Shown one piece after another: positions 41,791-50,530 of a stretch of DNA of 64,000 nucleotides. Position 1 is the first letter of the stretch. Every line of letters starts with the position of its first letter. Under the pieces are notes generated by a model. The model saw only the letters and a list, made by a program, of their open reading frames with translations. It was not told where the DNA came from and did no database searches. The position numbers and the translations under genes are program-made. The stretch lies in assembly GCF_019749295.1 (NCBI RefSeq), contig NZ_JACWFG010000018.1, positions 237,890 through 301,889 on the forward strand, given 5' to 3'. This stretch comes from Neobacillus niacini (GTDB taxonomy: Bacteria; Bacillota; Bacilli; Bacillales; Cytobacillaceae).

Positions 41791-43404
41791 ATGAGTTTGA
41801 CTTCGCATGAAATGGAGACGAGGGGTAAGAATACGTATAGTTTTGATGAGTTTGTCATAAAACGTGAGAATCTGGACTGGTATCGTGATGAACCATTTTT
41901 GCAAAAGGCTGTGAAGAAGTTTACGGGAACCCAGTTTGAACAGGTACACGATAAGATCCTCGCATTTTCACCGAGGGTGTCTTCCAAATGGAATACATTA
42001 GCTGAACGGAATGCGAGACCAGAGGCTCGCCCTTATATGCTTCATTATGATGCGTTTAATCATCGAATTGACCGTATTGTCCGCCCGCTTGAAGTACATC
42101 AGTTAGAGAGTGAGGTGTTTAGAGAAGGGCTGTTTTCGACTAAGATGCCGCCATGGGAAAGCTTTGTGAAAAGGATGCTGACACACCAAATTGGTGAAGG
42201 CGGAGTAACCTGTCCATTAACCTGTACACATGGGTTAATTGCGCTCCTTGATCAATTTCCCAATCATGAAATACCGGAACTCCAAGAAATCTTACTACAT
42301 ACAAAAGAAGGGATAAATGGAGAGTTTGCAATTGGTGCTCAATTTATGACAGAGATTCAAGGCGGTTCAGACCTTCCTGCAAATGTTCTTGAAGCAGTAC
42401 AGGATGGAAAAAACTATCGCCTATATGGAAATAAGTTTTTCTGCTCAGCAGCACATGCAGACTATTCAGTAGTGACTGCCAAAATATCAGGTACCAACAA
42501 GGTATCAACATTTATCGTTCCAGCATGGCTTCCAGGTGATAAGGAGAAGGAAAAACGCAACGGTTATCAAATTAATCGAATAAAATGGAAACTTGGTACG
42601 GCCGAACTGCCAACTGCCGAAATTCAGTATAATGGTGCACTTGCCTATCCAATCGGACCTAAGGATAGAGGAATTGCTGTTGCTGTGGGTATTGTTCTAA
42701 CCTTGTCCCGATTAGAAATAGGAATTGCCTGCGCAGGATTTATGCTGCGGGCCTCGAGGGAAGCAAATCTCTATGGAGATTTCCGTACAGTCTTTGGTAA
42801 AAAGGTGAAGGATTATCCATTATCCGCTAGCAAACTAAGAAAAATTGAAAACGCAGCCAAAAGAACAACCGCAGGGGCATTTAAAATTTATGATCTCTTT
42901 TTACGCTTGGAAAAGCCTTTAAATCCAGGGATTCATTCGGAACATCCGATAGAAGTACGAAAAAGGCTGTTTAATTTACGGGAACTCGTCTTACTCCAAA
43001 AAATATGTGCGACAAATGAGGGAGCAGAAGTCCTTCGAGATGCGATATCCGTCTTTGCAGGTCATGGGGTAATGGAGGAATTCTCCTCGCTGCCAAGAAT
43101 TTTCCGAGATGTGGTTGTCAATGAACAGTGGGAAGGCCCGCGTAATCTGCTTCTCACCCAAATTTATCGTGATCTTCAGAGAGTTGCAGATTGGTATTCT
43201 CCATCTGACTTTGTTCGAAATGTATTAGCAGGCGCACCCCATGAGATTATTGCAGAATTCTCAAAACAGCTGGAGGATTTACTCCAAAGACCAGTCCTTG
43301 GAGAGGTAAGTGAAGCCTCCATGAATGCGGCAGAGGAATGGGATACCTTTTGCGATTCCTTCTTTAAAGCATATCAGGAAGCAGCATTAGCAGAAATAGA
43401 ATAG
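41791..43404 (+). CDS. AidB-like acyl-CoA dehydrogenase family protein
   Basis: A 537-residue flavoprotein. MTEIQGGSDLPANV (near residue 187) matches the FAD-contacting MTE-GGSD segment of AidB-type dehydrogenases. RLEIGIACAGFMLRASREA and VVVNEQWEGPRNLLLTQIYRDL are other family anchors, the second near the expected catalytic region. AidB-like members can be inactive as dehydrogenases and are linked to alkylation stress in E. coli; the role here is open. ATG 41791 follows AAAGGAGTG. It is monocistronic with a strong terminator. Confidence 0.8.
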   Translation: MSLTSHEMETRGKNTYSFDEFVIKRENLDWYRDEPFLQKAVKKFTGTQFEQVHDKILAFSPRVSSKWNTLAERNARPEARPYMLHYDAFNHRIDRIVRPLEVHQLESEVFREGLFSTKMPPWESFVKRMLTHQIGEGGVTCPLTCTHGLIALLDQFPNHEIPELQEILLHTKEGINGEFAIGAQFMTEIQGGSDLPANVLEAVQDGKNYRLYGNKFFCSAAHADYSVVTAKISGTNKVSTFIVPAWLPGDKEKEKRNGYQINRIKWKLGTAELPTAEIQYNGALAYPIGPKDRGIAVAVGIVLTLSRLEIGIACAGFMLRASREANLYGDFRTVFGKKVKDYPLSASKLRKIENAAKRTTAGAFKIYDLFLRLEKPLNPGIHSEHPIEVRKRLFNLRELVLLQKICATNEGAEVLRDAISVFAGHGVMEEFSSLPRIFRDVVVNEQWEGPRNLLLTQIYRDLQRVADWYSPSDFVRNVLAGAPHEIIAEFSKQLEDLLQRPVLGEVSEASMNAAEEWDTFCDSFFKAYQEAALAEIE

Positions 43405-43412
43405 GGTATTTT

Positions 43413-43458
43413 GAGCCAGCTATTTGTCATCCACACAAATAGCTGGCTTAGTGTTTTT
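43413..43458 (+). terminator. Intrinsic terminator after the acyl-CoA dehydrogenase gene
   Basis: GAGCCAGCTATTTGT pairs with ACAAATAGCTGGCTT and is followed by AGTGTTTTT. Confidence 0.88.
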
Positions 43459-43495
43459 ACTCTGTAAAAGAATAATATTGATTTTTTATAACCAC

Positions 43496-43626
43496 TGTTG
43501 ATTTTCGTTCCAGGCACGAAGACTCCTGCGGGAGAAGCGAGACAGGCGAGACCCCACAGACACGAAGTGTCGAGGAGGCTCGGCGGTCGCCCGCGGAAAG
43601 CGAAGTGACTGGAACGAAAATCAACA
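43496..43626. repeat. 131-bp intergenic element bounded by an 18-bp perfect inverted repeat
   Basis: The ends (43496-43513 and 43609-43626) are exact inverses, TGTTGATTTTCGTTCCAG and its complement. The interior is GC-rich compared with its surroundings and folds further (CTCC-TGC-GGGAG; GACAC-GAA-GTGTC). It has no open frame of note. The sequence type, with GACTCCTGCGGGAG and a CCCGCGGAAAGCGAAGTG end, is one I recall as a dispersed intergenic repeat in Bacillaceae; this is recollection, not a search. It may be a MITE-like element or structured RNA. Confidence 0.85.
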
Positions 43627-43665
43627 ACCATGGAGCAATTTTAAAAAAAATAGGCAAACTAGTTA

Positions 43666-43696
43666 TTGACCTTAACGTTGCGTAAAGGTGTATCGT
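43666..43696 (+). promoter_or_regulatory. MerR-type promoter with 19-bp spacer and operator dyad
   Basis: TTGACC at 43666-43671 and TATCGT at 43691-43696 are 19 bp apart, the overlong spacing that MerR-family activators correct by DNA distortion. Within the spacer ACCTTAACG-TTG-CGTAAAGGT is a 9-bp dyad with one mismatch. It lies 22 bp upstream of the MerR-family gene, indicating autoregulation. Confidence 0.75.
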
Positions 43697-43717
43697 TGTT
43701 TATGAGGAGATGATCAC

Positions 43718-44482
43718 ATGGAATATACAATACAAAAGCTAGCTAGTCTCGCAGGTGTCAGCACCCGGACACTCAGGTATTATGATGAAATTGGAATTCT
43801 TAAGCCGGCAAGAATTAATTCATCAGGATATCGGATCTATGGTCAGGAGGAAGTCAACACACTTCAGCAAATCTTATTTTATAGAGAGTTGGGGGTTGGT
43901 TTAGACAGCATCAAGGACATTGTAACAGCACCTTCCTTTGATGGGGCAAAGGCACTGCGGGAGCATCGTGAAAAACTCCTCGAAAAAAGAGAACAACTAG
44001 ATTTATTAATTAGCAATGTCGATAAAACAATCGCACTCACGGAAGGGAGAATAACCATGTCTGATAAAGAGAAATTCGAGGGCTTTAAGAAAAAGATGGT
44101 GGAAGATAATGAGAAAAAGTACGGAAAAGAAATTCGTGAAAAATATGGCAAGGAGAAAGTTGAAGCCTCTAATGCAAAAGTCATGAACATGACACAGGAG
44201 CAATATGAAGAAGTGACAGCACTAGCTGAGCAGATTCACAATACACTTGCTGAAGCCTTTAAAACAGGAGACCCTGCAAGTGAACTCGCACAAAAGGCAG
44301 CTGATCTCCACAAACAATGGCTAACTTATTATTGGAAAGACTACAGTAAGGAAGCTCATGCAGGTCTAGCACAAATGTACGTGGATGATGAAAGATTTAC
44401 CGCTTATTATGATAAAGAACAACCAGGTACCGCAGTCTTTCTAAGGGACGCAATTCATATATACACCGGAAAAAAAATCTAG
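43718..44482 (+). CDS. MerR family activator with TipAS antibiotic-recognition domain (Mta/TipA-like)
   Basis: A 254-residue regulator. The N-terminal winged HTH reads TIQKLASLAGVSTRTLRYYDEIG and SSGYRIYGQEEV. A coiled coil spans about residues 75-115. The C-terminal domain (about 130-254) is a TipAS domain, which in TipA traps thiopeptides and in Mta senses drugs. It ends with FLRDAIHIYTGK. It faces an operator-promoter of MerR type, so it probably activates itself; other targets are not adjacent. The GAGGAG site precedes the ATG at 43718. Confidence 0.9.
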   Translation: MEYTIQKLASLAGVSTRTLRYYDEIGILKPARINSSGYRIYGQEEVNTLQQILFYRELGVGLDSIKDIVTAPSFDGAKALREHREKLLEKREQLDLLISNVDKTIALTEGRITMSDKEKFEGFKKKMVEDNEKKYGKEIREKYGKEKVEASNAKVMNMTQEQYEEVTALAEQIHNTLAEAFKTGDPASELAQKAADLHKQWLTYYWKDYSKEAHAGLAQMYVDDERFTAYYDKEQPGTAVFLRDAIHIYTGKKI

Positions 44483-44488
44483 CGGAAG

Positions 44489-44520
44489 GCTCACCCGTTT
44501 TGGGTGAGCTCTTTATATTT
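44489..44520 (+). terminator. Intrinsic terminator after the MerR-family gene
   Basis: GCTCACCC-GTTTT-GGGTGAGC is followed by TCTTTATATTTT. Confidence 0.8.
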
Positions 44521-44587
44521 TAACAGTAATAAGTGTAGAATAAAGTAAGGAATAGATTTATATGAGTTTCCATGGAAAGGCGAAATT

Positions 44588-45913
44588 ATGGCAGAAAAAT
44601 ACAGTTTAGAGATTTTAAGCAGGCCCGATCTATTTTATCAATTGATTAATAATATGACTGATTTAGTCTTTTTAACAAAAGTAAATCCTGATAAATCATT
44701 AAGCTATGTTGTCTTAAATGAACCTGCTAAAGACCTTTACGGATTAACAAATGAGTCCTTTGGCAAGCCGATACAGGAGGTTCTCCCCAAAAATGCTTAT
44801 GATATTGTCAAGAGGAAGTACCACGAAGCAATGGAGAAAAAAAAGCCAATCAAATACGAAGATATGGTTAGGGTTTCGAATCCTCCTCAAAACAGTAAAA
44901 ATGAAGTAATTTATTGGGAATCGACGATAACGCCTGTGTTTAATCAGGACGGTGAGTGTACCCATTTGTTAGCCATTGTTCGGAATCTAACAGAACAAAG
45001 AGAGAAAGAAAATGAAATACAAAGAATAAAAGAACGATTGGAGCTTGTTTGGAATAGTGTAGCAGATGTCATGTTTACATTTGATAAAAATGAAAATATT
45101 GTATCCGTTAACAGAGCATTTGAAAAATTATTAGGCTGGAGTGCAGAAGAGCTCGCAAAGGATAAGTCCATTAGTATTATCCCAGAAGAGGATAGGGAAG
45201 ATATTAGAAAAATCATTGATAGAGTAAAAAGCGGCGAGACAGTGACTTCTCATGAGGTAAAACGAATAACAAAAAGTGGTGAAGTGATTTATTTTCTTGG
45301 CTCGTTTTCGCCTCTTTATGCTCAGAATGGTAATTGGGATGGAGGTGTAGTGGCATATAAAGACATCACGGAAAGAAAGAAATATGAAGATAAGTTAAAA
45401 GAGTTAGCTCTTCATGACCCATTAACGGGTTTTCCTAATAGAACTTACTTTTCACAATGTCTAAAAATAGAGATGGAAAAAGCAAAACGAACGAAAATGT
45501 TGCTTTCGGTATTTGCACTTGATATTGATCATTTTAAAGAAATAAATGATACTTATGGACATGACATTGGTGATGAGGTGTTGAAGGAATTTGCCAAGCG
45601 CGTGAAAAGCTCGATTAGAAAAAATGATTTCCTTGCTAGAATTGGAGGAGATGAATTTGTCATTCTAATACCCGAGTTGACAGAAAAGACAATGGTCATA
45701 GAAATAGCTGATAGAATCCATAAATCTCTCCGTGATGAATGGATTATTGCTAACGAAAAAGTAAAAATTACTTCAAGTATTGGAATTTCACTTTACAACC
45801 AATTGGATACAGAAGAGAAAACGCTTTTTAAAAATGCGGATCTTGCATTATATGAGGCGAAGAAAAAAGGGAGAAATAACTATCAAATTTATAATAATCC
45901 AAAAACCGGCTAA
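44588..45913 (+). CDS. PAS-PAS-GGDEF diguanylate cyclase
   Basis: A 441-residue soluble signalling protein. Two PAS domains occupy roughly residues 10-135 and 145-265; the first ends in ITPVFNQDGECTHLLAIVRN and the second in GVVAYKDITERKK. The GGDEF domain (275-435) opens with LALHDPLTGFPNRTYF and has an intact IGGDEF active motif, so it should make cyclic di-GMP from two GTP. RKND five residues before that motif is the canonical inhibitory I-site. No EAL domain is present and no membrane helix is seen, so the PAS domains probably sense a cytoplasmic cue. Confidence 0.92.
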   Translation: MAEKYSLEILSRPDLFYQLINNMTDLVFLTKVNPDKSLSYVVLNEPAKDLYGLTNESFGKPIQEVLPKNAYDIVKRKYHEAMEKKKPIKYEDMVRVSNPPQNSKNEVIYWESTITPVFNQDGECTHLLAIVRNLTEQREKENEIQRIKERLELVWNSVADVMFTFDKNENIVSVNRAFEKLLGWSAEELAKDKSISIIPEEDREDIRKIIDRVKSGETVTSHEVKRITKSGEVIYFLGSFSPLYAQNGNWDGGVVAYKDITERKKYEDKLKELALHDPLTGFPNRTYFSQCLKIEMEKAKRTKMLLSVFALDIDHFKEINDTYGHDIGDEVLKEFAKRVKSSIRKNDFLARIGGDEFVILIPELTEKTMVIEIADRIHKSLRDEWIIANEKVKITSSIGISLYNQLDTEEKTLFKNADLALYEAKKKGRNNYQIYNNPKTG

Positions 45914-45940
45914 AGATGAATTGGCCGGTTTCTATTTTTT
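45903..45940. terminator. Bidirectional terminator between the cyclase and the YdcF-like gene
   Basis: AAACCGGC pairs with GCCGGTTT; TTTCTATTTTTT follows on plus and a T run (from AAAAACC) follows on minus. The left arm overlaps the last codons of the cyclase. Confidence 0.85.
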
Positions 45941-46543
45941 AAACAAGCTAACAAGATAATATTTGGTTATCGCTAGGTATTCTCTGCTGTATGACTTTGG
46001 AATGGCTACCGCTGGTGTTTTCGCAGGTATTCCTTGTAAATCCAAACCTTGATCTTTCGCAATGGATTTGGCTCGATAAAGATGAAAATCGTTCGTTACG
46101 AGCAATCCTATTTCAAGTTTATTCGGAATGAGTTTTTTTGAGAAGGTGATATTTTCAACTGTGTCTGTTGATTTATCTTCTAGTATTATTCTATCCTTGG
46201 AAATTCCATGTACAAGTAATCCTCTTTTTATCGATTCCGCCTCTGTTATATCTTCGCCTGGGCCTTGTCCACCTGATGCAATCGCAATGGTTTCTTTATT
46301 TTTCTTCATATATTCTGCTGCAGCATCTATCCGATTTTGAAGTGACAAAGAAGGTACTTCGCCTTTCACTCGAGCCCCTAGAATTATGATATAGTCAGCA
46401 TGACTTGGTACCTCAGTATTTGTATGGTCCCTAATCTTCAAATGCAGGAACCCAAAATATAACAGCAGACTTAGTGTTAACAGCCCTGCTCCCCAAAATA
46501 AGATTTTCCTATTTCTCATAACATCTACCAATCCTTTAATCAT
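45932..46543 (-). CDS. YdcF/DUF218 family membrane protein
   Basis: A 203-residue protein with one N-terminal helix (FWGAGLLTLSLLLYFGFL) and an extracellular DUF218 domain. Family hallmarks are DYIIILGARVKG, IASGGQGPGEDITEAE, LEDKSTDTVENI and LLVTNDFHLYRA. Relatives such as SanA and ElyC affect the envelope, and the biochemical role is unknown. The start is ATG 46543, 7 nt after AGGAAG; ATG 46549 and GTG 46579 are alternatives. It is a single gene, divergent from the molybdenum redox cluster. Confidence 0.85.
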   Translation of the reverse strand: MIKGLVDVMRNRKILFWGAGLLTLSLLLYFGFLHLKIRDHTNTEVPSHADYIIILGARVKGEVPSLSLQNRIDAAAEYMKKNKETIAIASGGQGPGEDITEAESIKRGLLVHGISKDRIILEDKSTDTVENITFSKKLIPNKLEIGLLVTNDFHLYRAKSIAKDQGLDLQGIPAKTPAVAIPKSYSREYLAITKYYLVSLFKK

Positions 46544-46605
46544 TCTCATACTTCCTTTTATTTTACCATAGTTTCCCACTAGAGAGGATTCTGATAAATA
46601 AAGTG

Positions 46606-46625
46606 ATAGGTTGAAACTTACCTAT
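46606..46625. promoter_or_regulatory. Inverted repeat upstream of the molybdenum redox cluster
   Basis: ATAGGT-N8-ACCTAT is a perfect 6-bp dyad about 80 bp before the cytochrome b gene and contains TTGAAA, a possible -35. It does not match the Fnr consensus. It is a candidate operator for an unidentified regulator. Confidence 0.4.
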
Positions 46626-46701
46626 ATATAGCAAAATTATGGGAATTTTTTTATAGTCCGTTGGCATACTAAACGAGACAAAGAGTAAAGGAGTTTGGCG
46701 T

Positions 46702-47805
46702 ATGAACTTTTATCCATATGAAGAAGATTCACTGCTATTTTCAAAGAAATCAGCACGAAATGTTTTCATCGTTTTAGTGATTGTATTCTTTTCTGTCTAT
46801 ATTGGATCTGAACAATTTGGATATTTTGATATGGCCTTATACGGGTATTTATGGGCAACGATTCTATGCTTTGTACTGCTAACCATCAGAATCACCTCAT
46901 GGACCTTGCGTCCTCCCACTAGAAGGCTATGGAAACAAGGGATTAAAATGATGTTTAGTGTTAAAGGCTTGGCGTTTGTCTTTAAAACTTTGTATACCAA
47001 TATCGGAGAGCAGAGGTTTATTAGAAATCGGTCCGTATATCGCTGGGCGCAGCACATGTTCATTTCTTGGGGAGTTATTTTCTCATTTGCCATTACCTTT
47101 TCCCTTGTACTTAACTGGCTTCATTTTGAGTTAGTTGAACCTAAAACTTATGCAGCAGTGGTTTTTGGAATACCGTTATTTCGGATGGGTGTCGACTCAC
47201 CTCTCGCAATAGCCATTTACCACGGTTTAAATTGGACAGGAATAGCTGTTATTATTGGCTGCGGGATGGCTCTGTATAGAAGAGTAACAGACGAAAAAAA
47301 GATTGTTGAGCAGTCAAAAGAATATGATTTCTTTCCACTCTTTCTACTAATAGCAATCTCAATAACTGGCTCCTTATTAACCGTTTCGGCGTTGTGGATG
47401 GAGGGTGCTTTCTACTTAGGTATTGCGCTTGCCCATCAAGTAACAGTCATCGTTTTTCTTTTATATTTTCCTTTCAGTAAGTTCTGGCATCTGCCGCTTC
47501 GATTTCTAGCAGTAATGGTTCCTATGTATCATGCAATGGGAGAACAGAAGGAATGTGCGCGCTGCGGTATAGAATATGCGACAGCTGTACAAATCAAGGA
47601 TGTTCAATTGGCACTAGAAAAGAGACATCTATCGGTTCCGATTGATCACACAACACTTCATTTTTCAGACTTGTGTTCACAGTGCCGAAGAGTAAGTCAC
47701 AGATTAGGAGCATATGGGGCAAAAGTTCATTTCCGCAAGGCAAATCTTGTTTTAGAGAGCAATCAGAAAAACGGACTTCAATTAAAGAAGGGAGGAGACC
47801 AGTAG
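46702..47805 (+). CDS. Cytochrome b-like membrane subunit with Cys pairs (NarI/HdrE-like)
   Basis: A 367-residue protein with about seven predicted helices in residues 20-280. Histidines suitable for haem b lie at His118 (RWAQHMF), His174 (IYHGLNW), His245 (LAHQVTV), His263 and His277. The cytoplasmic tail has two Cys pairs, CARC (285-288) and CSQC (325-328), which could bind a metal. It is the first gene of a redox operon and abuts the Mo subunit gene. I infer that it passes electrons between quinone and the Mo/FeS subunits. Family assignment is tentative: NarI-like cytochromes share the His pattern but not the tail. Confidence 0.65.
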   Translation: MNFYPYEEDSLLFSKKSARNVFIVLVIVFFSVYIGSEQFGYFDMALYGYLWATILCFVLLTIRITSWTLRPPTRRLWKQGIKMMFSVKGLAFVFKTLYTNIGEQRFIRNRSVYRWAQHMFISWGVIFSFAITFSLVLNWLHFELVEPKTYAAVVFGIPLFRMGVDSPLAIAIYHGLNWTGIAVIIGCGMALYRRVTDEKKIVEQSKEYDFFPLFLLIAISITGSLLTVSALWMEGAFYLGIALAHQVTVIVFLLYFPFSKFWHLPLRFLAVMVPMYHAMGEQKECARCGIEYATAVQIKDVQLALEKRHLSVPIDHTTLHFSDLCSQCRRVSHRLGAYGAKVHFRKANLVLESNQKNGLQLKKGGDQ

Positions 47806-49968
47806 ATGGGTCATGCACAAAATAAAGATTACGCACAAAGAGATTATGATGCGATCCTGCGGGATGGCGAGGAATTGATTTCTACTCATTGCTGTTTCTG
47901 CGGCATGCAATGCGGGATGAACATCCGAGTCAACAAAGAAGATAAATCAGTCCTTGGTGTGGAGCCTAGATATGATTTTCCAATGAACGGCGGAAGGCTT
48001 TGTCCGAAGGGAGTTAGTGCTTACCGGCAGGCAGAGCATGTGGAACGGCTTAAGCAGCCGCTTATTCGAAAAAATGGAAAGCTTGAACCAGCAACTTGGG
48101 ATGAAGCAATGGATTTGATTGTATCAAAAATTCAAGAAATTCAAGGCAAGTACGGTAAAGATGCCTTTGGAATTTATAGCGGCTCATCCATGACAAACGA
48201 GAAATGCTACTTAATGGGTAAATTCGCGCGGGTGGGTCTTGGAACTAAGAATATAGATTACAATGGACGTTATTGTATGTCATCAGCTTCTGTCGGCTTC
48301 AACCAAAGTATCGGGATTGATAGAGGCTCAACCAATCCTTGGTCTGACATCAAATTTGCGGATGTATTGTTGATAGCTGGCTCTAATACGGCTGAGTGTC
48401 ATCCTTTATCGATGCCCTATATATGGGGGGCTAGAGATCGGGGTGCTAAATTAATCGTAGTTGATCCTAGACAAACAAAGACAGCCCTTGTAGCAGATGT
48501 ACATCTAGATATTCGTCCAGGGACAGATGTGGCGCTAGCGAATGGCTTATTACATGTGATGATTGAAGAAGATTTAGTCGATCATGACTTTATTCAAAAG
48601 CATACAACTGGATTTGAAGAATTAAAGGAGCTTGTAAAGAAGTACACACCGGCACATGTTTCTGAGATTACCGGTGTGGCTGTGGACAAAATCATAACCG
48701 CCGCCAGGCTATTTGGCCAGGCAAAGAATGGTTTTGCGATGTTTGCCCGCGGAGTTGAACAGCATGCGACCGGTACGGACTCGGTTTCAAACTATGTAAA
48801 TCTATGCTTAGTAACAGGAAAAATGGGTCGTAAAGGGTCAGGGGTTGCTACCTTTACTGGTCAGGGCAATGGGCAGGGCGGAAGAGAGCATGGTCAAAAA
48901 ACAGATCAGCTGCCTGGGTTCAGAAAAATTACTGATCCGAAAGCACGTGAATATATCGCAGGTGTTTGGGGTGTTGATGAATCAGAAATTCCAGGTCCAG
49001 GATTATCAGCCTTTGAAATGCTTCAGGCGCTCGGAAAGGAAATTAAAGGATTGTTATTAATCTGCAGTAATCCAATTGTCTCTTCACCAACAGTTGGTGA
49101 TGTGGGTGAGTATCTTAAAAGTTTAGACTTCTTTGTATGCATGGATTTCTTTTTATCGGAATCAGCAGAGCAGGCAGATGTTGTTCTCCCATCAACCGTT
49201 TGGATTGAAGACAATGGAACCATGACGAATGTTGAAGGCAGAGTGCTTCGAGTAAAAGGTATTGACCGTACACCTGGCGAAACCAAACGAGACTGGAAAG
49301 TCATTTGTGAAATTGCAGAAAGACTGGGGAAGGGTCAATACTTCCAGTTTAATTCTCCCGAGGAAATCTTTAATGAATTACGGGTTGCAAGTAAAGGCGG
49401 GACCGCAGATTATTACGGAATCACGTATGAAAAACTTGATAAAATGCAGGGCGTATTTTGGCCATGCCCAACAGAGGAATCGGAAGGGCTGCCAAGATTG
49501 TTTGAGGATTTAAAATTTAATTTCCCTGATGGAAAAGCAAGAATCTTAGCCTTTGAACATAAAGGGCCAAATGAGAAAACGAGTAAAGACTACCCGATTA
49601 TCTTATCGACTGGACGAGTTGTGTTTCACTATTTAAGTGGAAATCAAACAAGGAGGATTGAGGCTCTGCGTAATTTCTGTCCAGATCCATATGTAGAAAT
49701 TCATCCGAATTTAGCAAAAAAATATAATATTGAACATGGAGAATTCGTGAAAGTATCAAGCCCTAGGGGCAGTATCGAGCTTGCTGCCAGAATAACTAAG
49801 ATTACCAGAGAGGACATGGTCTTTGTTCCTTATCATTGGGGTAAATCTTTAGCAATTAATCATTTGACGAACCCAGCGCTGGAACCAAAATCAAAAATAC
49901 CAGAGTTTAAGGTTTGCGCGGTTAAGTTAGAAAAGATTGCCGCACAGGCAGGTGAAAAGCATGGCTAA
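47806..49968 (+). CDS. Nitrate-reductase-like molybdopterin oxidoreductase (NasA/NapA group)
   Basis: A 720-residue Mo-bisMGD enzyme. The N-terminal 4Fe-4S motif uses Cys29, Cys32, Cys36 and Cys66 (CCFCGMQC and GGRLCPKG). Cys157 in GRYCMSSAS is the expected Mo ligand, matching the CMASA motif of NapA and NarB. Other anchors are LLIAGSNTAECHP, FARGVEQHATGTDSVSNY and, near the end, VFVPYHWGKSLAINHLTNP. No Tat signal is present, so it is cytoplasmic. Nitrate is the best guess for substrate, but formate or other oxyanions cannot be excluded. The ATG at 47806 directly follows the upstream stop codon, with GGGAGGAGACC before it. Confidence 0.8.
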   Translation: MGHAQNKDYAQRDYDAILRDGEELISTHCCFCGMQCGMNIRVNKEDKSVLGVEPRYDFPMNGGRLCPKGVSAYRQAEHVERLKQPLIRKNGKLEPATWDEAMDLIVSKIQEIQGKYGKDAFGIYSGSSMTNEKCYLMGKFARVGLGTKNIDYNGRYCMSSASVGFNQSIGIDRGSTNPWSDIKFADVLLIAGSNTAECHPLSMPYIWGARDRGAKLIVVDPRQTKTALVADVHLDIRPGTDVALANGLLHVMIEEDLVDHDFIQKHTTGFEELKELVKKYTPAHVSEITGVAVDKIITAARLFGQAKNGFAMFARGVEQHATGTDSVSNYVNLCLVTGKMGRKGSGVATFTGQGNGQGGREHGQKTDQLPGFRKITDPKAREYIAGVWGVDESEIPGPGLSAFEMLQALGKEIKGLLLICSNPIVSSPTVGDVGEYLKSLDFFVCMDFFLSESAEQADVVLPSTVWIEDNGTMTNVEGRVLRVKGIDRTPGETKRDWKVICEIAERLGKGQYFQFNSPEEIFNELRVASKGGTADYYGITYEKLDKMQGVFWPCPTEESEGLPRLFEDLKFNFPDGKARILAFEHKGPNEKTSKDYPIILSTGRVVFHYLSGNQTRRIEALRNFCPDPYVEIHPNLAKKYNIEHGEFVKVSSPRGSIELAARITKITREDMVFVPYHWGKSLAINHLTNPALEPKSKIPEFKVCAVKLEKIAAQAGEKHG

Positions 49969-50530
49969 GGTTTTATATATTGATTACGAAAGATGTATTG
50001 CCTGCCGGGCTTGTGTCATTGGCTGTGAGGAATGCAGCGGACATGATCATCTATCAAGGATGTTTGTGGATGAGTTAAATCCAGGTGAAACAGTAGCAGC
50101 CTCACCAACACCATGTATGCACTGTGTAACACCGGCATGTGCAGAGTCATGCCCAGTCCAGGCCATTTCAATCGCAGACGATGGAACAGTATTATCAGCG
50201 TCAATGGAAAAGTGCATTGGCTGTAAAAACTGTACCTACGCTTGCCCATTTGGTATTCCAAGAGTCGATGATGTGAAAAAAGTAATGTACAAATGTGATA
50301 TGTGTTATGACAGAACCTCAAAAGGAAGACCGCCAATGTGCGCAAGTGTTTGTCCAACAGATACGATTCGTTTTGTGGATGAACATGAAATTAAAGCAGA
50401 ACCACCAAAGGAAGTTCAGTTTAAGTGGGATTTCGGCGGAACAGTGATTGAAACTAGGACAGTCATTGGAATGCCTGATACAGAAACAAACAGATATGGA
50501 TACAGAGAAGGCGATGGTGCTCAATCATGA
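49961..50530 (+). CDS. Four-cluster 4Fe-4S electron-transfer subunit
   Basis: A 189-residue ferredoxin-like protein of the NarH/DmsB/FdhB type. Four Cys groups are visible: CIACRACVIGC, CMHCVTPACAESCP, CIGCKNCTYACPFG and CDMCY with CASVCP near residue 120. It should carry electrons between the Mo subunit and a membrane partner. It overlaps the Mo gene by 8 bp and the Rieske gene by ATGA, showing tight co-translation. The start ATG 49961 gives MAKVLYIDYERC, the usual opening of this family. Confidence 0.88.
   Translation: MAKVLYIDYERCIACRACVIGCEECSGHDHLSRMFVDELNPGETVAASPTPCMHCVTPACAESCPVQAISIADDGTVLSASMEKCIGCKNCTYACPFGIPRVDDVKKVMYKCDMCYDRTSKGRPPMCASVCPTDTIRFVDEHEIKAEPPKEVQFKWDFGGTVIETRTVIGMPDTETNRYGYREGDGAQS

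Noticed and set aside
50016..50357. 113-aa antisense frame across the four-cluster FeS gene
   Set aside because: It overlaps a gene with four complete Cys motifs, lacks a ribosome site and has no coherent domain.
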